This document shows positions 10,388 through 20,689 of a DNA stretch of 64,000 bases, one piece after another. The stretch spans positions 48,144,594 to 48,208,593 of the forward strand of contig CM067306.1 in assembly GCA_034231615.1 (NCBI GenBank), written 5' to 3'. The position numbers were made by a program, and so were the translations under genes. Source of the DNA: Meghimatium bilineatum. Its lineage: Eukaryota > Mollusca > Gastropoda > Stylommatophora > Philomycidae. The first letter of the stretch is position 1; each line of letters starts with the position of its first letter. Under the pieces are notes generated by a model that was given only the letters and a program-made list of their open reading frames with translations, did no database searches and was not told where the DNA came from.

Positions 10388-10560
10388 ATGAATTATGCCA
10401 CACTGATTATGCGTGAGTATTTAATGTCATTCGCAACACACCGCCCGCAACGATGTGCAATACCTCGCAGCTTAGACGGAATGTTGCATAGAAATATTTA
10501 TTACAATAAAAAATTATTATTGTTTAGTGTACCATGTTTTTGGAACACACTCGCTATCGA
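10388..10560 (+). mobile_element. Possible CR1/Jockey-like C-terminal remnant
   Basis: The open frame contains RPQRCAIPRSL ... LLFSVPCFWNTLAIEV, which resembles the end of CR1/Jockey ORF2 proteins (a hydrophobic stretch then W-N-x-L). It runs straight into the 38-bp array. Weak, based on motif shape only. Confidence 0.3.
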
Positions 10561-10790
10561 GGTCAACTCCGTGAAGTGGAGATGTTGCTTAGTTCACACA
10601 GCAACTCCGTGAAGTGGAGATGTTGCTTAGTTCACACAGCAACTCCGTGAAGTGGAGATGTTGCTTAGTTCACACAGCAACTCCGTGAAGTGGAGATGTT
10701 GCTTAGTTCACACAGCAACTCCGTGAAGTGGAGATGTTGCTTAGTTCACACAGCAGAAGCTGATAACTAAGATTTATTCACGATAGCGAG
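10550..10790. repeat. 10-bp inverted repeat bracketing the 38-bp array
   Basis: CTCGCTATCG at 10550-10559 and its exact reverse complement CGATAGCGAG at 10781-10790 lie just outside the tandem array at 10565-10754. Confidence 0.8.
10565..10754. repeat. 38-bp minisatellite, five identical units
   Basis: Five units starting at 10565, 10603, 10641, 10679 and 10717. Each begins AACTCCGTGAAGTGGAGATG and ends CACACAGC. They look identical, so the expansion is recent or conversion is efficient. Confidence 0.98.
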
Positions 10791-10812
10791 CAGGACCACA
10801 TTTCTGCCCAAA

Positions 10813-11520
10813 CAAGCACAGGGGATGAAATCAGGGATATCAGGCAAGCACAGGGGATGAAATCAGGGATATCAGGCAAGCACAGGGGATGAAATCAGGG
10901 ATATCAGGCAAGCACAGGGGATGAAATCAGGGATATCAGGCAAGCACAGGGGATGAAATCAGGGATATCAGGCAAGCACAGGGGATGAAATCAGGAATAT
11001 CAGGCAAGCACTGGGGATGAAATCAGGGATATCAGGCAAGCACTGGGGATGAAATCAGGGATATCAGGCAAGCACAGGGGATGAAATCAGGGATATCAGG
11101 CAAGCACAGGGGATGAAATCAGGGATATCAGGCAAGCACAGGGGATGAAATCAGGGATATCAGGGAAGCACTGGGGATGAAATCAGGGATATCAGGCAAG
11201 CACAGGGGATGAAATCAGCGATATCAGGCAAGCTCAGGGGATGAAATCAGGGATATCAGGCAAGCACAGGGGATGAAATCAGGGATATCAGGCAAGCACA
11301 GGGGATGAAATCAGGGATATCAGGCAAGCACAGGGGATGAAATCAGGGATATCAGGCAAGCACTGGGGATGAAATCAGGGATATCAGGCAAGCACAGGGG
11401 ATGAAATCAGGGATATCAGGCAAGCACAGGGGATGAAATCAGGGATATCAGGCAAGCACAGGGGATGAAATCAGGGATATCAGGCAAGCACAGGGGATGA
11501 AATCAGGGATATCAGGCAAG
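10813..11520. repeat. 32-bp minisatellite, about 22 units
   Basis: Unit CAAGCACAGGGGATGAAATC plus AGGGATATCAGG. The main variant is CAAGCACTGGGG, found at four scattered units. Others are AGGAATATC, AGCGATATC, GGGAAGC and CAAGCTC. Very homogeneous. Confidence 0.98.
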
Positions 11521-11990
11521 CACACCACCAATAATGCTATACAGCAACCGGCCTATTTAATAAGTCTGCAGACAAATCTGTATAGACATGTTAACTTCAA
11601 AAGAGAAGAAGAAAAAGAGAAAAACTATCCATTCTTATTTTTACTTACCTGCTACCTAAGCTCACTCGTATACTCAGGTTGTTAAAACTCGCTTTATAAT
11701 TTATTCCATGGCGACCTGCAGTCCAGGTGTTTTACAATGTTTCAAAGAAATGCATTCTTAAATGAGAAAGAACGAACAGTACTTGGATAGTTTCCAGCAC
11801 TTTGAACCTTCGAAATTTTGAAACGAAACCAAAGTATAAAACGATGTTTCCAATTTTAGTGAAACATTCACAAAACAGAAGTAAAGATACAACTGGCGAT
11901 AGCATTATAAATTATATCTAGACTAAATTGAATATAAAAAAGTAACGGCTTTGGAATGAAGATCAGAATCTATAACTCTCTAGTGCTATA
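11521..11990. other. No recognised feature
   Basis: AT-rich. A 62-codon frame at 11497-11685 starts inside the array and has no support. Confidence 0.5.
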
Positions 11991-12564
11991 TATTATGCTG
12001 TTATGGTTGTGAGTGTATAACACTCATTGTAGACATATCCCTTACTAGTGATATCTATTATTCTGTTATGGTTGTGAGTGTATAACACTCATTGAAGACA
12101 TATCCCTTACTAGTGATATCTATTATTCTGTTATGGTTGTGAGTGTATAACACTCATTGTAGACATATCCCTTACTAGTGATATCTATTATGCTGTTATG
12201 GTTGTGAGTGTATAACACTCATTGTAGACATATCCCTTACTAGTGATATCTATTATGCTGTTATGGTTGTGAGTGTATAACACTCATTGTAGACATATCC
12301 CTTACTAGTGATATCTATTATGCTGTTATGGTTGTGAGTGTATAACACTCATTGTAGACATATCCCTTACTAGTGATATCTATTATGCTGTTATGGTTGT
12401 GAGTGTATAACACTCATTGTAGACATATCCCTTACTAGTGATATCTATTATGCTGTTATGGTTGTGAGTGTATAACACTCATTGTAGACATATCCCTTAC
12501 TAGTGATATCTATTATGCTGTTATGGTTGTGAGTGTATAACACTCATTGTAGATATATTCCTTA
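11991..12564. repeat. 65-bp minisatellite, eight full units plus a partial
   Basis: Units start at 11991 and every 65 bp to 12511, beginning TATTATGCTGTTATGGTTGT and ending CTTACTAGTGATATC. Each carries the small inverted repeat GAGTG-TATAA-CACTC. Two early units have TATTATTCTG and one has CATTGAAGAC. The last unit diverges at GATATATTCC. Confidence 0.98.
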
Positions 12565-13282
12565 CGTAAAACACTAAGTCGATTAGCTTTACAGTAAACG
12601 CACAGACTATAAGACTATATGTTGTGGAATGAAAAAAAATAAACAACAGTTTACAAGACAGCTTAAACGTTTCAACTTTAATGTATTTTAGGTAAACACA
12701 GTTAAAACATAACAAGTATAGACTCCAAGACAAAAGAGTAGACGGCAGACATGTAACAGCAGAGATGTCCAAGGTAACAATAATGTACAAATATTGTCCA
12801 GAAACGAGCATTAACAAAATGATGGGAATAAAGATGAAATAATACAACTACGCTTGATAACAATATGAACAACAACACAATGAAGGAACTGACACCCAAA
12901 TATAAAATAATGGATTAATTGTATTGAGACCAAGTGGCTTATTATCACACTTATTTTCGAATCTTAGTGCAGAAATATTCACATTTTGTCACATTTTAGC
13001 TCGCAACATGTAAGCGAAAATATCGGGGAGCTGTTCCCACATGGACAGACGTCCTGATACGAATCCTTCAAGCATTCAGTCATGCGGGCCCTTCGGCTTT
13101 CACTCTTCTGAATTAGCACTATATGGTTTTTCTCGAGATTTCCATAGGTCACTTTGTGTATAGCATCTGTCGATAGCCAATGGATATTACAGGAAATGTT
13201 AATTAGTGAACTTCAGAAGGATGACTCCCAATGAATCTACAGGATTCTTTTTTCGAGAGATATAAAGTTAATAAATTTCAAT
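12565..13282. other. No recognised feature
   Basis: AT-rich. Minus-strand frames of 108 and 65 codons (12521-12899) are hydrophobic, and the first begins in the 65-bp array. No signal or domain argues for a gene. Confidence 0.45.
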
Positions 13283-13795
13283 CCGTGGTTGAAAGTAGGC
13301 TGAATTACATCGATATTTTAGATCGCATAAAATTGGTAGACTCTATCCATGAAAATAAAGCAGTCTGAATCACTAAAACAGACTGTATAAAGTTGGTAGA
13401 GTTATATCTATGGTTGAAAGTAGACTGAATCACTAAAACAGTCTGTATAAAGTTCGTAGATTTCTATCTATGGTTGAAAGTACGCTGAATCAGTAAAACA
13501 GACTGTATAAAGTTGGTAGATTTCTATCTATGGTTGAAAGTAGGCTGAATCACTAAAACAGTCTGTATAAAGTTGGTAGATTTTTATCTATGGTTGAAAG
13601 TAGGCTGAATCACTAAAACAGTCTGTATAAAGTTGGTAGATTTCTATCTATGGTTGAAAGTAGACTGAATCACTAAAACAGACTGTATACAGTTGGTAGA
13701 TTTCTATCTATGGTTGAAAGTAGGCTGAATCACTAAAACAGACTGTATAAAGTTGGTAGATTTCTATCTATGGTTGAAAGAAGGCTGAATCACAA
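13283..13795. repeat. 60-bp minisatellite
   Basis: About eight units of CTGTATAAAGTTGGTAGATT, TCTATCTATGGTTGAAAGTA, GGCTGAATCACTAAAACAGA. The first unit (13283-13370) is strongly diverged and the rest are near-identical, with GTCTG/GACTG alternation. Confidence 0.97.
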
Positions 13796-13936
13796 GAATA
13801 GATTTTGATTTCCGAATTTCACAAACACGTAAGAAAAAAAAAGAATGAAATTGTACAGAGAAAGTGAGAGAAAAACCGTATAACAATAAAGGAAGTTTTT
13901 AAAATATATTTGCAGAAACGCGTTAAGGAGATCATA

Positions 13937-14868
13937 GAGAGAACACACACACGCGCGTGCGCACAGAGAGAGAGAGAGAGATACATAGAGAGAGAGAGAT
14001 ACATAGAGAGAGAGAGAGAGAGAGAGATACATAGAGAGAGAGAGATACATAGAGAGAGAGAGAGAGAGATACATAGAGAGAGAGAGAGAGAGAGATACAT
14101 AGAGAGAGAGAGAGAGAGATACATAGAGAGAGAGAGAGAGAGAGATACATAGAGAGAGAGAGAGAGAGATACATAGAGAGAGAGAGAGAGAGAGAGATAC
14201 ATAGAGAGAGAGATACATAGAGAGAGAGAGAGAGAGAGATACATAGAGAGAGAGAGAGAGATACATAGAGAGAGAGAGAGAGAGATACATAGAGAGAGAG
14301 AGAGAGAGATACATAGAGAGAGAGAGATACATAGAGAGAGAGAGAGAGAGATACATAGAGAGAGAGAGAGAGAGAGAGATACATAGAGAGAGAGAGAGAG
14401 AGATACATAGAGAGAGAGAGAGAGAGAGAGATACATAGAGAGAGAGAGAGAGAGATACATAGAGAGAGAGAGAGAGAGAGAGATACATAGAGAGAGATAC
14501 ATAGAGAGAGAGAGAGAGAGAGATACATAGAGAGAGAGAGAGATACATAGAGAGAGAGAGAGAGAGAGAGATACATAGAGAGAGAGAGAGAGAGAGATAC
14601 ATAGAGAGAGAGAGAGAGAGAGATACATAGAGAGAGAGAGAGAGAGATACATAGAGAGAGAGAGAGAGAGAGATACATAGAGAGATAGAGAGAGAGAGAT
14701 ACATAGAGAGAGAGAGAGAGAGATACATAGAGAGAGAGAGAGAGAGATACATAGAGAGAGAGAGAGAGATACATAGAGAGAGAGAGAGAGATACATAGAG
14801 AGAGAGAGAGAGAGATACATAGAGAGAGAGATACATAGAGAGAGAGAGAGAGAGCAGAGCAGAGCACA
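13937..14868. repeat. GA-rich tract with regular ATACAT interruptions
   Basis: More than 40 blocks of (AG)n, mostly 8-20 bp, separated by ATACAT, preceded by the alternating purine-pyrimidine stretch ACACACACACGCGCGTGCGC. Strand asymmetry is complete (purine-rich on plus). Minus-strand frames of up to 400 codons (SLSLSLCISL and MYLSLSLS) are artefacts. Confidence 0.98.
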
Positions 14869-15523
14869 TGAGATATAGAACGATACCACATAAAAAAACA
14901 AAATCATGTGTCCTTCGTTTTATTGTATCCTCTTCAATGAAAACGTCTTGATTTGTATTTCTGAAAACATTAGTGGCAGTAATTTGCCACACTTAAGAAA
15001 GGTTGTGTGGTGCAAATGTCTGTGAATCTCATTACGTGGCGACTGGTTGCAAAACTCAAAGCTTTCGCTCTGTGAAACTTTGGCAATACTGACATATCTG
15101 ACAGGCACTACGATTTTCTCATTATTTACCCTCGACATATCCTAACATGAAACACTGTTGATGTGAGGCCCTATATTTTCATGTGTACGAGTGTCTTCTA
15201 TGTGAAACGACATTTATTTTATATTTTATCTGACAGGGGACGAAATTCATGATTTTGTGACCTATCAAAAGTAACAATAAACAGACGTTTTATGCGTTAG
15301 TCAAGCTAAGGGATATGGTTATACGTTACCGAAATAATAGGTTAATATCGTTAATGAGTTCAGTTAGCGATATTATCCAAGTCTATTACAAGTGCCCAAG
15401 CACCATCTTCATTGTTACCCTCCTTATGTGCTCTCGATCTGTTCTAAATGTTCACATTTTGTTATTCTCAACGCAAGCCCTATACATTTTGACTTTGATC
15501 TTGTTTTTCTTCTTCTGCGTTCA
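14869..15523. other. No recognised feature
   Basis: AT-rich. A 72-codon minus frame at 14920-15138 has no recognisable content. Confidence 0.5.
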
Positions 15524-15790
15524 TTCTCAAACTCCTGCAGATTAGCAGGATGTAGTCCGGAGAACGGAATACGTTGTGTCATGGTTTACAGCATTGCTGC
15601 GATATCTGAGCATTTCGGCCTGACACATCCGACTTCAGCATGGCTTTCGGTCACTGGCCCTATATGGGATGGGACAGCCAACTCCATCCCATGACCTCCT
15701 TAGTCGACTTTTACGACATGCGTGGAAGGTAGACAATGTTGCTATTCTTTGCTCCCCTTTCGGGCCCCGGTAACACACGGGTGATCTTGA
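15524..15790 (+). mobile_element. Repeat G, near-complete copy
   Basis: Starts ATTCTCAAACTCCTGCAG, ATTAGCAGGATGTAGTCCGG and continues to CTTAGTCGACTTTTACGACA, TGCGTGGAAGGTAGACAATG and CGGGCCCCGGTAACACACGG. Pieces of this family occur at 4233, 6925, 29632, 33925, 37233, 46060, 46463, 47085 and 48680, and reversed near 44650. A frame through it (RSFSNSCRLAGCSPE) is also open in the 46060 copy, but I cannot name a protein. Confidence 0.85.
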
Positions 15791-16637
15791 ATTTCAACTT
15801 TTAATGTTTGCTGTACTTTGTCTTTGTACACCAGTATCTCTGAAGTCTTTTACGTTAGTTTTCTTAGCTGTTCAATGAATTTTCAACATTTTTTCCCAAA
15901 AACCAATTTTCAGTATCTTTAATTTAATTTTTGAGGTTAAAAAAAATTTACATTTTATTTTTCAAATTAGTAGAAAAAAATAACCGTAGATATTCAAGTA
16001 TATAAGAACAGACATCTTTGCACTCCGGGTAGACCCATTGGTGATCAGTATATTTTAGCCGATGGTGAATTTTCTGTATGCTTATCGTTCCTGTCGAACA
16101 CTGCATTTTTTGATCCCAATTTGGAACCTTCTCTCGCCCTACTTACTCCTGCAAAGTGGAAATCCAAATTCATACAATCTCTGTACTACCGATTCATCGA
16201 GTGAATTGTGATCTTCCAATAGACGATCAAATAATCCTTTTAACTCCATACACCTTTGTCCACGTAAAAAGAATGGGTTCGATACAATACCCTGTCAATC
16301 GATTTCTCATACGCATAATAATGTACCGCTGCTAAAATACACAAGATAAAATATTTCATTAAGGTCCGAATCAATAACAATAGAAAAAAAACTAGACATA
16401 CGATACTCGAAACGTCAAGAAAACAAAAGACACTGTTATGTAAATAATCGCTCTGCTATGGTCATTTACAAAGGTCGTTTTCTAGTTTAAGCTAACAATG
16501 GGTTAGTACTCAAGAAAAGAAACACGAACAAATATTATTTAAGGTTGCGTTTCTGATTTATAGAGTTTCGCACAACACAATGGTTTTAAAATGAAGGGGA
16601 TATGTTTCCCGCGTTAATGAAATTGTGTCGATTTAGG
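15791..16637. other. No recognised feature
   Basis: AT-rich with A/T runs. No repeat was seen elsewhere in the window. Confidence 0.5.
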
Positions 16638-16720
16638 GATCTCTGTGGCGCAGTGTTTAACGTGTGTCTTGTGTTTAACGTTCGATATCTGTCCATGACA
16701 TCTATCTTTGTTTTGAAGAG
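16638..16720 (+). mobile_element. tRNA-like SINE head
   Basis: A-box-like TGGCGCAGTGT at 16646-16656 and B-box-like GTTCGATATC ending at 16689, spaced as in a tRNA-derived SINE. The body beyond is not delimited. The weak B box suggests an old copy. Confidence 0.4.
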
Positions 16721-16899
16721 CATTTTTCTGATACACATGGTGATTATCAATTGAAGCGGCGAGTTTGCGTTACGTGCTATGAGCGATACCAGCGGCAAGG
16801 GGTTGTTGCTGTGATACATAAATATATATATCATCGTGATCATCAAGTTCCGTGCCGACAGGCGTAGACGATTACATTTCACAACTCATGATATCCAGT

Positions 16900-17245
16900 A
16901 TATCTTTTATCAGGATTGTTGTGGACATATTTCCAAGACACCATGTCAGGCTATCAAATATGTTCTCACGTTGTCGTTCTCGATCTCTCTTTCCTTCTAT
17001 TCTGCCTATTGTAATTGTATTCTCCAGACCTCCCAGTCTCATGACGTGTATACAAAAATAAACACTATCTCTCTAAGATATTATTGAGAAATCCCTATTT
17101 CTTTAACTCTTTCAGCCTCCCCTCCGTAGCTTATCTAACTGTCAATGGTACTCCAAGCATTTTGCTGTAATCCCAAATATGTGTGGCTCTATTTTTCGCT
17201 GTCTTGTAAATGCTTTTACCACGACTCGCAGCCATTTATCGATAT
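16900..17245 (-). mobile_element. LINE-A-type 3' remnant, minus strand
   Basis: ATATGTTCTCACGTTGTCGT, TCTATTCTGCCTATTGTAAT and TCCAGACCTCCCAGTCTCAT align with the LINE-A copies at 17908-18262 and 28993-29515 (the IEG.. and FMRQ.GLEN segments). It is strongly diverged, with no intact frame. Confidence 0.65.
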
Positions 17246-17264
17246 ATTATATGCATATATAAGA

Positions 17265-17697
17265 CCTGGACGTCTAGTTTAGTGCACAAAGAATAGAATC
17301 ACTGTCTTCTTTCCATGCATGTCGTAGGAGGTGAATACGGAAAATTGGGGGATGGACTGAGAACCTGTCACATGTGAAATAAATCATCAATGTCACATCT
17401 TGTTTAGATTGTTTGCTTTTATCTTCTATCAAATAATCCCCGTGGTTGCCGAGGAGATGCTGGACAGTGGTCATTGAACATTTGTGCTTTTGTGGATAGA
17501 CTTCTAGCTGGCGGTACAGGTTAATGTGTCATCACTGAGGATGGATCAATAAATTTGACAGAATGATGAAATAACTGGCCCAGATGTGTATGTGTGCGTG
17601 TGTGTGTGTGTAGTGTGTGTCTGTGTGCTATGACTCTGGCAGGGCTTGGTAATGCTGGAATACTAGTGGGCTGGAGTACATCCATTCGAAGACTCAA
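17265..17697. repeat. Dispersed repeat H, copy 1
   Basis: Aligns with 59577-60005 in the same orientation. Shared landmarks are CCTG.CAC.TGTG, TCAAATA.TCCCC, GAGCCATCACTG/TGTCATCACTGAGGATG, GG.AATACT.GTG and CTCCATTC. It contains CTTTCCATGCATGTCGTAGG, also present reversed in repeat G, so H and G share a motif. Confidence 0.65.
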
Positions 17698-17903
17698 TAT
17701 GTATCCATATACCTCCCTTACATATGTATCCATATACCTCCCTTACACATGTATCCATATACCTCCCTTACACATGTATCCATACACCTCCCTTACATAT
17801 GCATCCATATACCTCCCTTACACATGTATCCATAAACCTCCCTTACACATGTATCCATACACCTCCCTTACACATGTATCCATAAACCTTCCTTACACAT
17901 CAT
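17698..17903. repeat. 25-bp minisatellite inside repeat H
   Basis: Eight units of ATGTATCCATATACCTCCCT plus TACAC, with CATACACC and CATAAACC variants. The second copy of repeat H has only one related unit (ATAAACCTCTTGTCCCCTTA around 59975-59997), so the array appears to have expanded within this copy. Confidence 0.9.
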
Positions 17904-17907
17904 CATC

Positions 17908-18262
17908 ATCCTCATCAGGTGCCATGCCGGCTAGCGTAGAAGGTCATGGTTCTCCACAGCTCTCTGTCCACAGTATTATGTATCGAAGTCGTTGTTGTTT
18001 CTTTGCCGTGCCAGGTTGTCAAACTGTCTAATATTTTCTCACGTTGCCGCCATCTGTCTCTGTTACCTTCAATTTGGCCTGTTGTGACTAAGTTCTCTAA
18101 ACCTGGCTGTCTCATGAAGTGGTAAAAAAAGAAGATTGCATTTTTCTTATATTGTTGATGAAGGTCCGTTTCTCATGTAACTCTTTCAACACCTCTACAT
18201 TAGTTTTTCGGGCAGTCCATGGTATTCTCATCATTATTCTGTAGAGCCACATCTCTATTTCC
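17908..18262 (-). mobile_element. LINE-A 3' end, minus strand
   Basis: On the minus strand it reads FMRQPGLENLVTTGQIEGNR, then REKILDSLTTWHGKE and ELW.TM..YASRHGT*, followed by the tail CCTGATGAGGATGATGATGA. This is the conserved C-terminus of an endonuclease/RT LINE. It is 5'-truncated and lies directly next to the 25-bp array. Confidence 0.85.
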
Positions 18263-18266
18263 TCTA

Positions 18267-18286
18267 ACCTTTAGCAAGCTAAAGGT
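18267..18286. repeat. 9-bp inverted repeat, 2-nt spacer
   Basis: ACCTTTAGC-AA-GCTAAAGGT, lying exactly at the inner boundary of the LINE-A fragment. Confidence 0.85.
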
Positions 18287-18316
18287 GGTACGGATCCCCT
18301 AAAGTACTAGCTCCTT

Positions 18317-18517
18317 CTAAGCTACAGGTGTCCTGACCCACCTATAAACATGACGTGTTTTTTCCCGTAGTACAGCCTCGTTTGGAAATTCACATAAACT
18401 GGGACATGTGCAGATGAAGCCTATTCCATTTCCACGTCTGCAACCATCTTTGTCACACAAATCTTGTAGCATAGAGAGGAGTAGTTCGTTTTTTCCTACA
18501 GACATCCAAGCAATCAA
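18317..18517 (-). pseudogene. Cys-rich minus-strand frame, unknown
   Basis: A 66-codon frame with LCDKDGCRRGNGIGFICTCP followed by SLCE. The clustered cysteines resemble a zinc-binding tail such as the one at the C-terminus of piggyBac-type transposases. That comparison is inference from spacing only. It lies head-to-head with the acidic frame at 18529. Confidence 0.2.
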
Positions 18518-18528
18518 GTTTGTTCATC

Positions 18529-18818
18529 ATGGATTCAATTTTCTTCGAGTTTATTATGGATGACTATTCCGATGAGGAGGAAATTGTGCTGTTCCTAGAA
18601 GCAGATATCGCTCCAGTAGATGATGTGGTGTTAGATAGTGATAATTCTAGTGATACTGATTCTGTTGGCAGCGTGGGTTAAGAAATTTTCGAGGATGAAA
18701 TTGTAGAAAATTTGCATGTCCCTTCGGCATATGGCCATGATTGGCGTAGCGACTTCGATGAAATTGTTGGAGATATAGGCCTAGCTGATAACGTTAGTGT
18801 GTTAGACGTGTTTTGAGA
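18529..18818 (+). pseudogene. Acidic reading frame with one stop and a splice-donor-like end
   Basis: From ATG at 18529 the frame reads MDSIFFEFIMDDYSDEEEIV and stays very acidic (DSDNSSDTDSVGSVG). It hits TAA after 50 codons, continues in frame (EIFEDEIVENLHVPSAYGHD) and ends at TGA next to GAG|GTAAGT, a good donor site. Acidic N-termini like this occur in piggyBac-derived proteins. It could be a broken transposase 5' end or a pseudo-exon. No homologue is recognised with confidence. Confidence 0.25.
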
Positions 18819-19299
18819 GGTAAGTTAATTTATATAATATAGTATTGTCCATTGATCACGCTGCTTTCATAATTTAGATGGTGAATCACTGAATATCGAC
18901 CGTGTAAGAGCGATAAAAAATGACTAGGTCTATCTTTCAGATAACGATTTATGGCAAATCTATGAGTTTCATTCATTCTTACCAGTGACATTATGATGAT
19001 TTGACAATGAAACCACATAAATACTATTTGAATTAGGTTTATTTTACAGGGTTCCCACTTCATAAAATATAAAAACGATAGATAAGTAATTTTTTAATAA
19101 TTTTTTCCCGTTTTATCTGTTATAATTTCTTAATTTTTTTGTGAAAAATCATCTTTACTACACTCTAATACGTCTGGTATCACATACACACGTAAAAAAT
19201 TACACTGATATATGCAGTATTCAATTCTATATTTATATGTACAAATATTAATTAATTATCTCTAACAACAAAAAGTTATTGAATTTTTAAAACAGCCAC
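18819..19299. other. No recognised feature
   Basis: Very AT-rich, with T runs near 19090-19140. Confidence 0.5.
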
Positions 19300-19515
19300 A
19301 ATCAATAACACAAATTCTCAAAAAAGAATTCAGTGGCAGGGGGAATTTTTTGGATTTGTAAACACAGCTTGCTAAAGGCTAATTTCCCACTTTCCAGTTT
19401 GTGTATTGTCCAAGACTCGCACCCATATGTTAGTATAGGGGTTATATAGCACTGTAGAAATCTCTTTCTCACCTCTAATGACAAGGTCATATTACACAGT
19501 ATATTTTTCATTTTT
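19300..19515 (-). mobile_element. LINE-A internal fragment, minus strand
   Basis: A 69-codon frame reads NILCNMTLSLEVRKRFLQCY, ITPILTYGCESWTIHKLESG. The same segment occurs at 29364-29515 (minus) and 31855-31985 (plus). It covers the region after the RT palm, and neighbouring parts of the element are absent. Confidence 0.88.
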
Positions 19516-19985
19516 CTGAAATGAAAAATGTTCCCTTACTCATTTATCCATAAACCTCCCTGATATATTATGAGCTGTTAAAAGTTACCAGCATACAGTA
19601 TTTTCAATGATGAATACAGGGTGCACAACGCAGAAAACGGTGCTCACCAGTACAAGTGATGTGATGATAGTGTGTGTAATTTGTGCATAATTTGTTGAAT
19701 AATACAATCTTTGATAGTTCTGCGTAGATTTTTTTCTTGTCTTGCTATTTTTTATTTCCCAGCTTGTCCCCATTGTAATGTGTATAGTAAAGTATGTTTT
19801 CATTTATTCCAAGTACATGTCCGAAATAATGCTACTGTTTTCTTCTTGTTGCAGAAACATACTGTTTTTGATGTTTTCTCTTACTTGCTTGCTTGATTTG
19901 CATTATTCCATGAAAATATGGAAGAATTCTCTAAGACATTTATTTGCAAGTGCATTAAATATTTTGTCCCAATGATAGAAATATG
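19516..19985. other. No recognised feature
   Basis: AT-rich. Contains one CATTTATCCATAAACCTCCC stretch resembling a single 25-bp unit of the array at 17698. No gene evidence. Confidence 0.5.
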
Positions 19986-19989
19986 CATT

Positions 19990-20540
19990 CAACAAAATCA
20001 GAATAAAATGTTTAAAAAATCGCGATTTTGTCAGTTCTAGAAAAAACGATTTTGTCTGTTTTATGAACAATGATATTGTCTGTTCTATGATCAACATTTT
20101 TGTCTGTTCTATGAACAATGATTTTGTCTGTTCTAGCAACAACGATTTTGTCTGTTATAGGAACAATGATTTTGTCTGTTCTAGGAACAACGATTTTATC
20201 TGTTCTATTAACAATGATTTTGTTTGATCTATGAACAATGATTTTGTCTGTTCTAGGAACAACGATTTTATCTGTTCTATGAACAATGATTTTGTTTGAT
20301 CTATGAACAACGATTTTGTCTGTTCTAGGAACAACGATTTTATCTGTTCTATGAACAATGATTTTGTTTGATCTATGAACAATGATTTTGTCTGTTCTAG
20401 GAACAACGATTTTATCTGTTCTATGAACAATGATTTTGTTTGATCTATGAACAACGATTTTGTCAGTTCTAAGAACAAAGATTTTTTTCTGTTCTAGGAT
20501 CAACGATTTTGTCGGTTCAAATAACAACTTTGTCATGTGT
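19990..20540. repeat. 24-bp minisatellite with a 72-bp higher-order period, left part
   Basis: Unit AACAACGATTTTGTCTGTTC plus TATG. Between 20187 and 20478 three variants (TCTGTTCTATG, TTTGATCTATG, TCTGTTCTAGG) cycle regularly, giving a 72-bp higher-order repeat about four times. Because 24 is a multiple of 3, the minus strand is open in two frames (KSLFIEQT-type and RTDKIVV-type repeats), both artefacts. Confidence 0.97.
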
Positions 20541-20689
20541 TAGAACAAATTGGCCTTCTGGTCAACAGTTCCAAGTCAAATTTAATTAATTTTACTAAAT
20601 GTAATCCTTCCAGTGCAGATAAATGAAACTCTTTATATGGAATAAAACAACGGCTCACAAACACATGCATATATAACACAATGACATTG

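Noticed and set aside
13790..14992. 400-, 362- and 319-codon minus-strand reading frames (SLSLSL, CISL)
   Set aside because: Pure translation of the GA/ATACAT low-complexity tract in three frames. No non-repeat coding sequence.
20012..20536. 174-codon minus frame with regular RTDKIVVPRTDKI-type repeats
   Set aside because: The unit is 24 bp, so frames stay open by arithmetic. A second frame is open too, and the array is split by a LINE.
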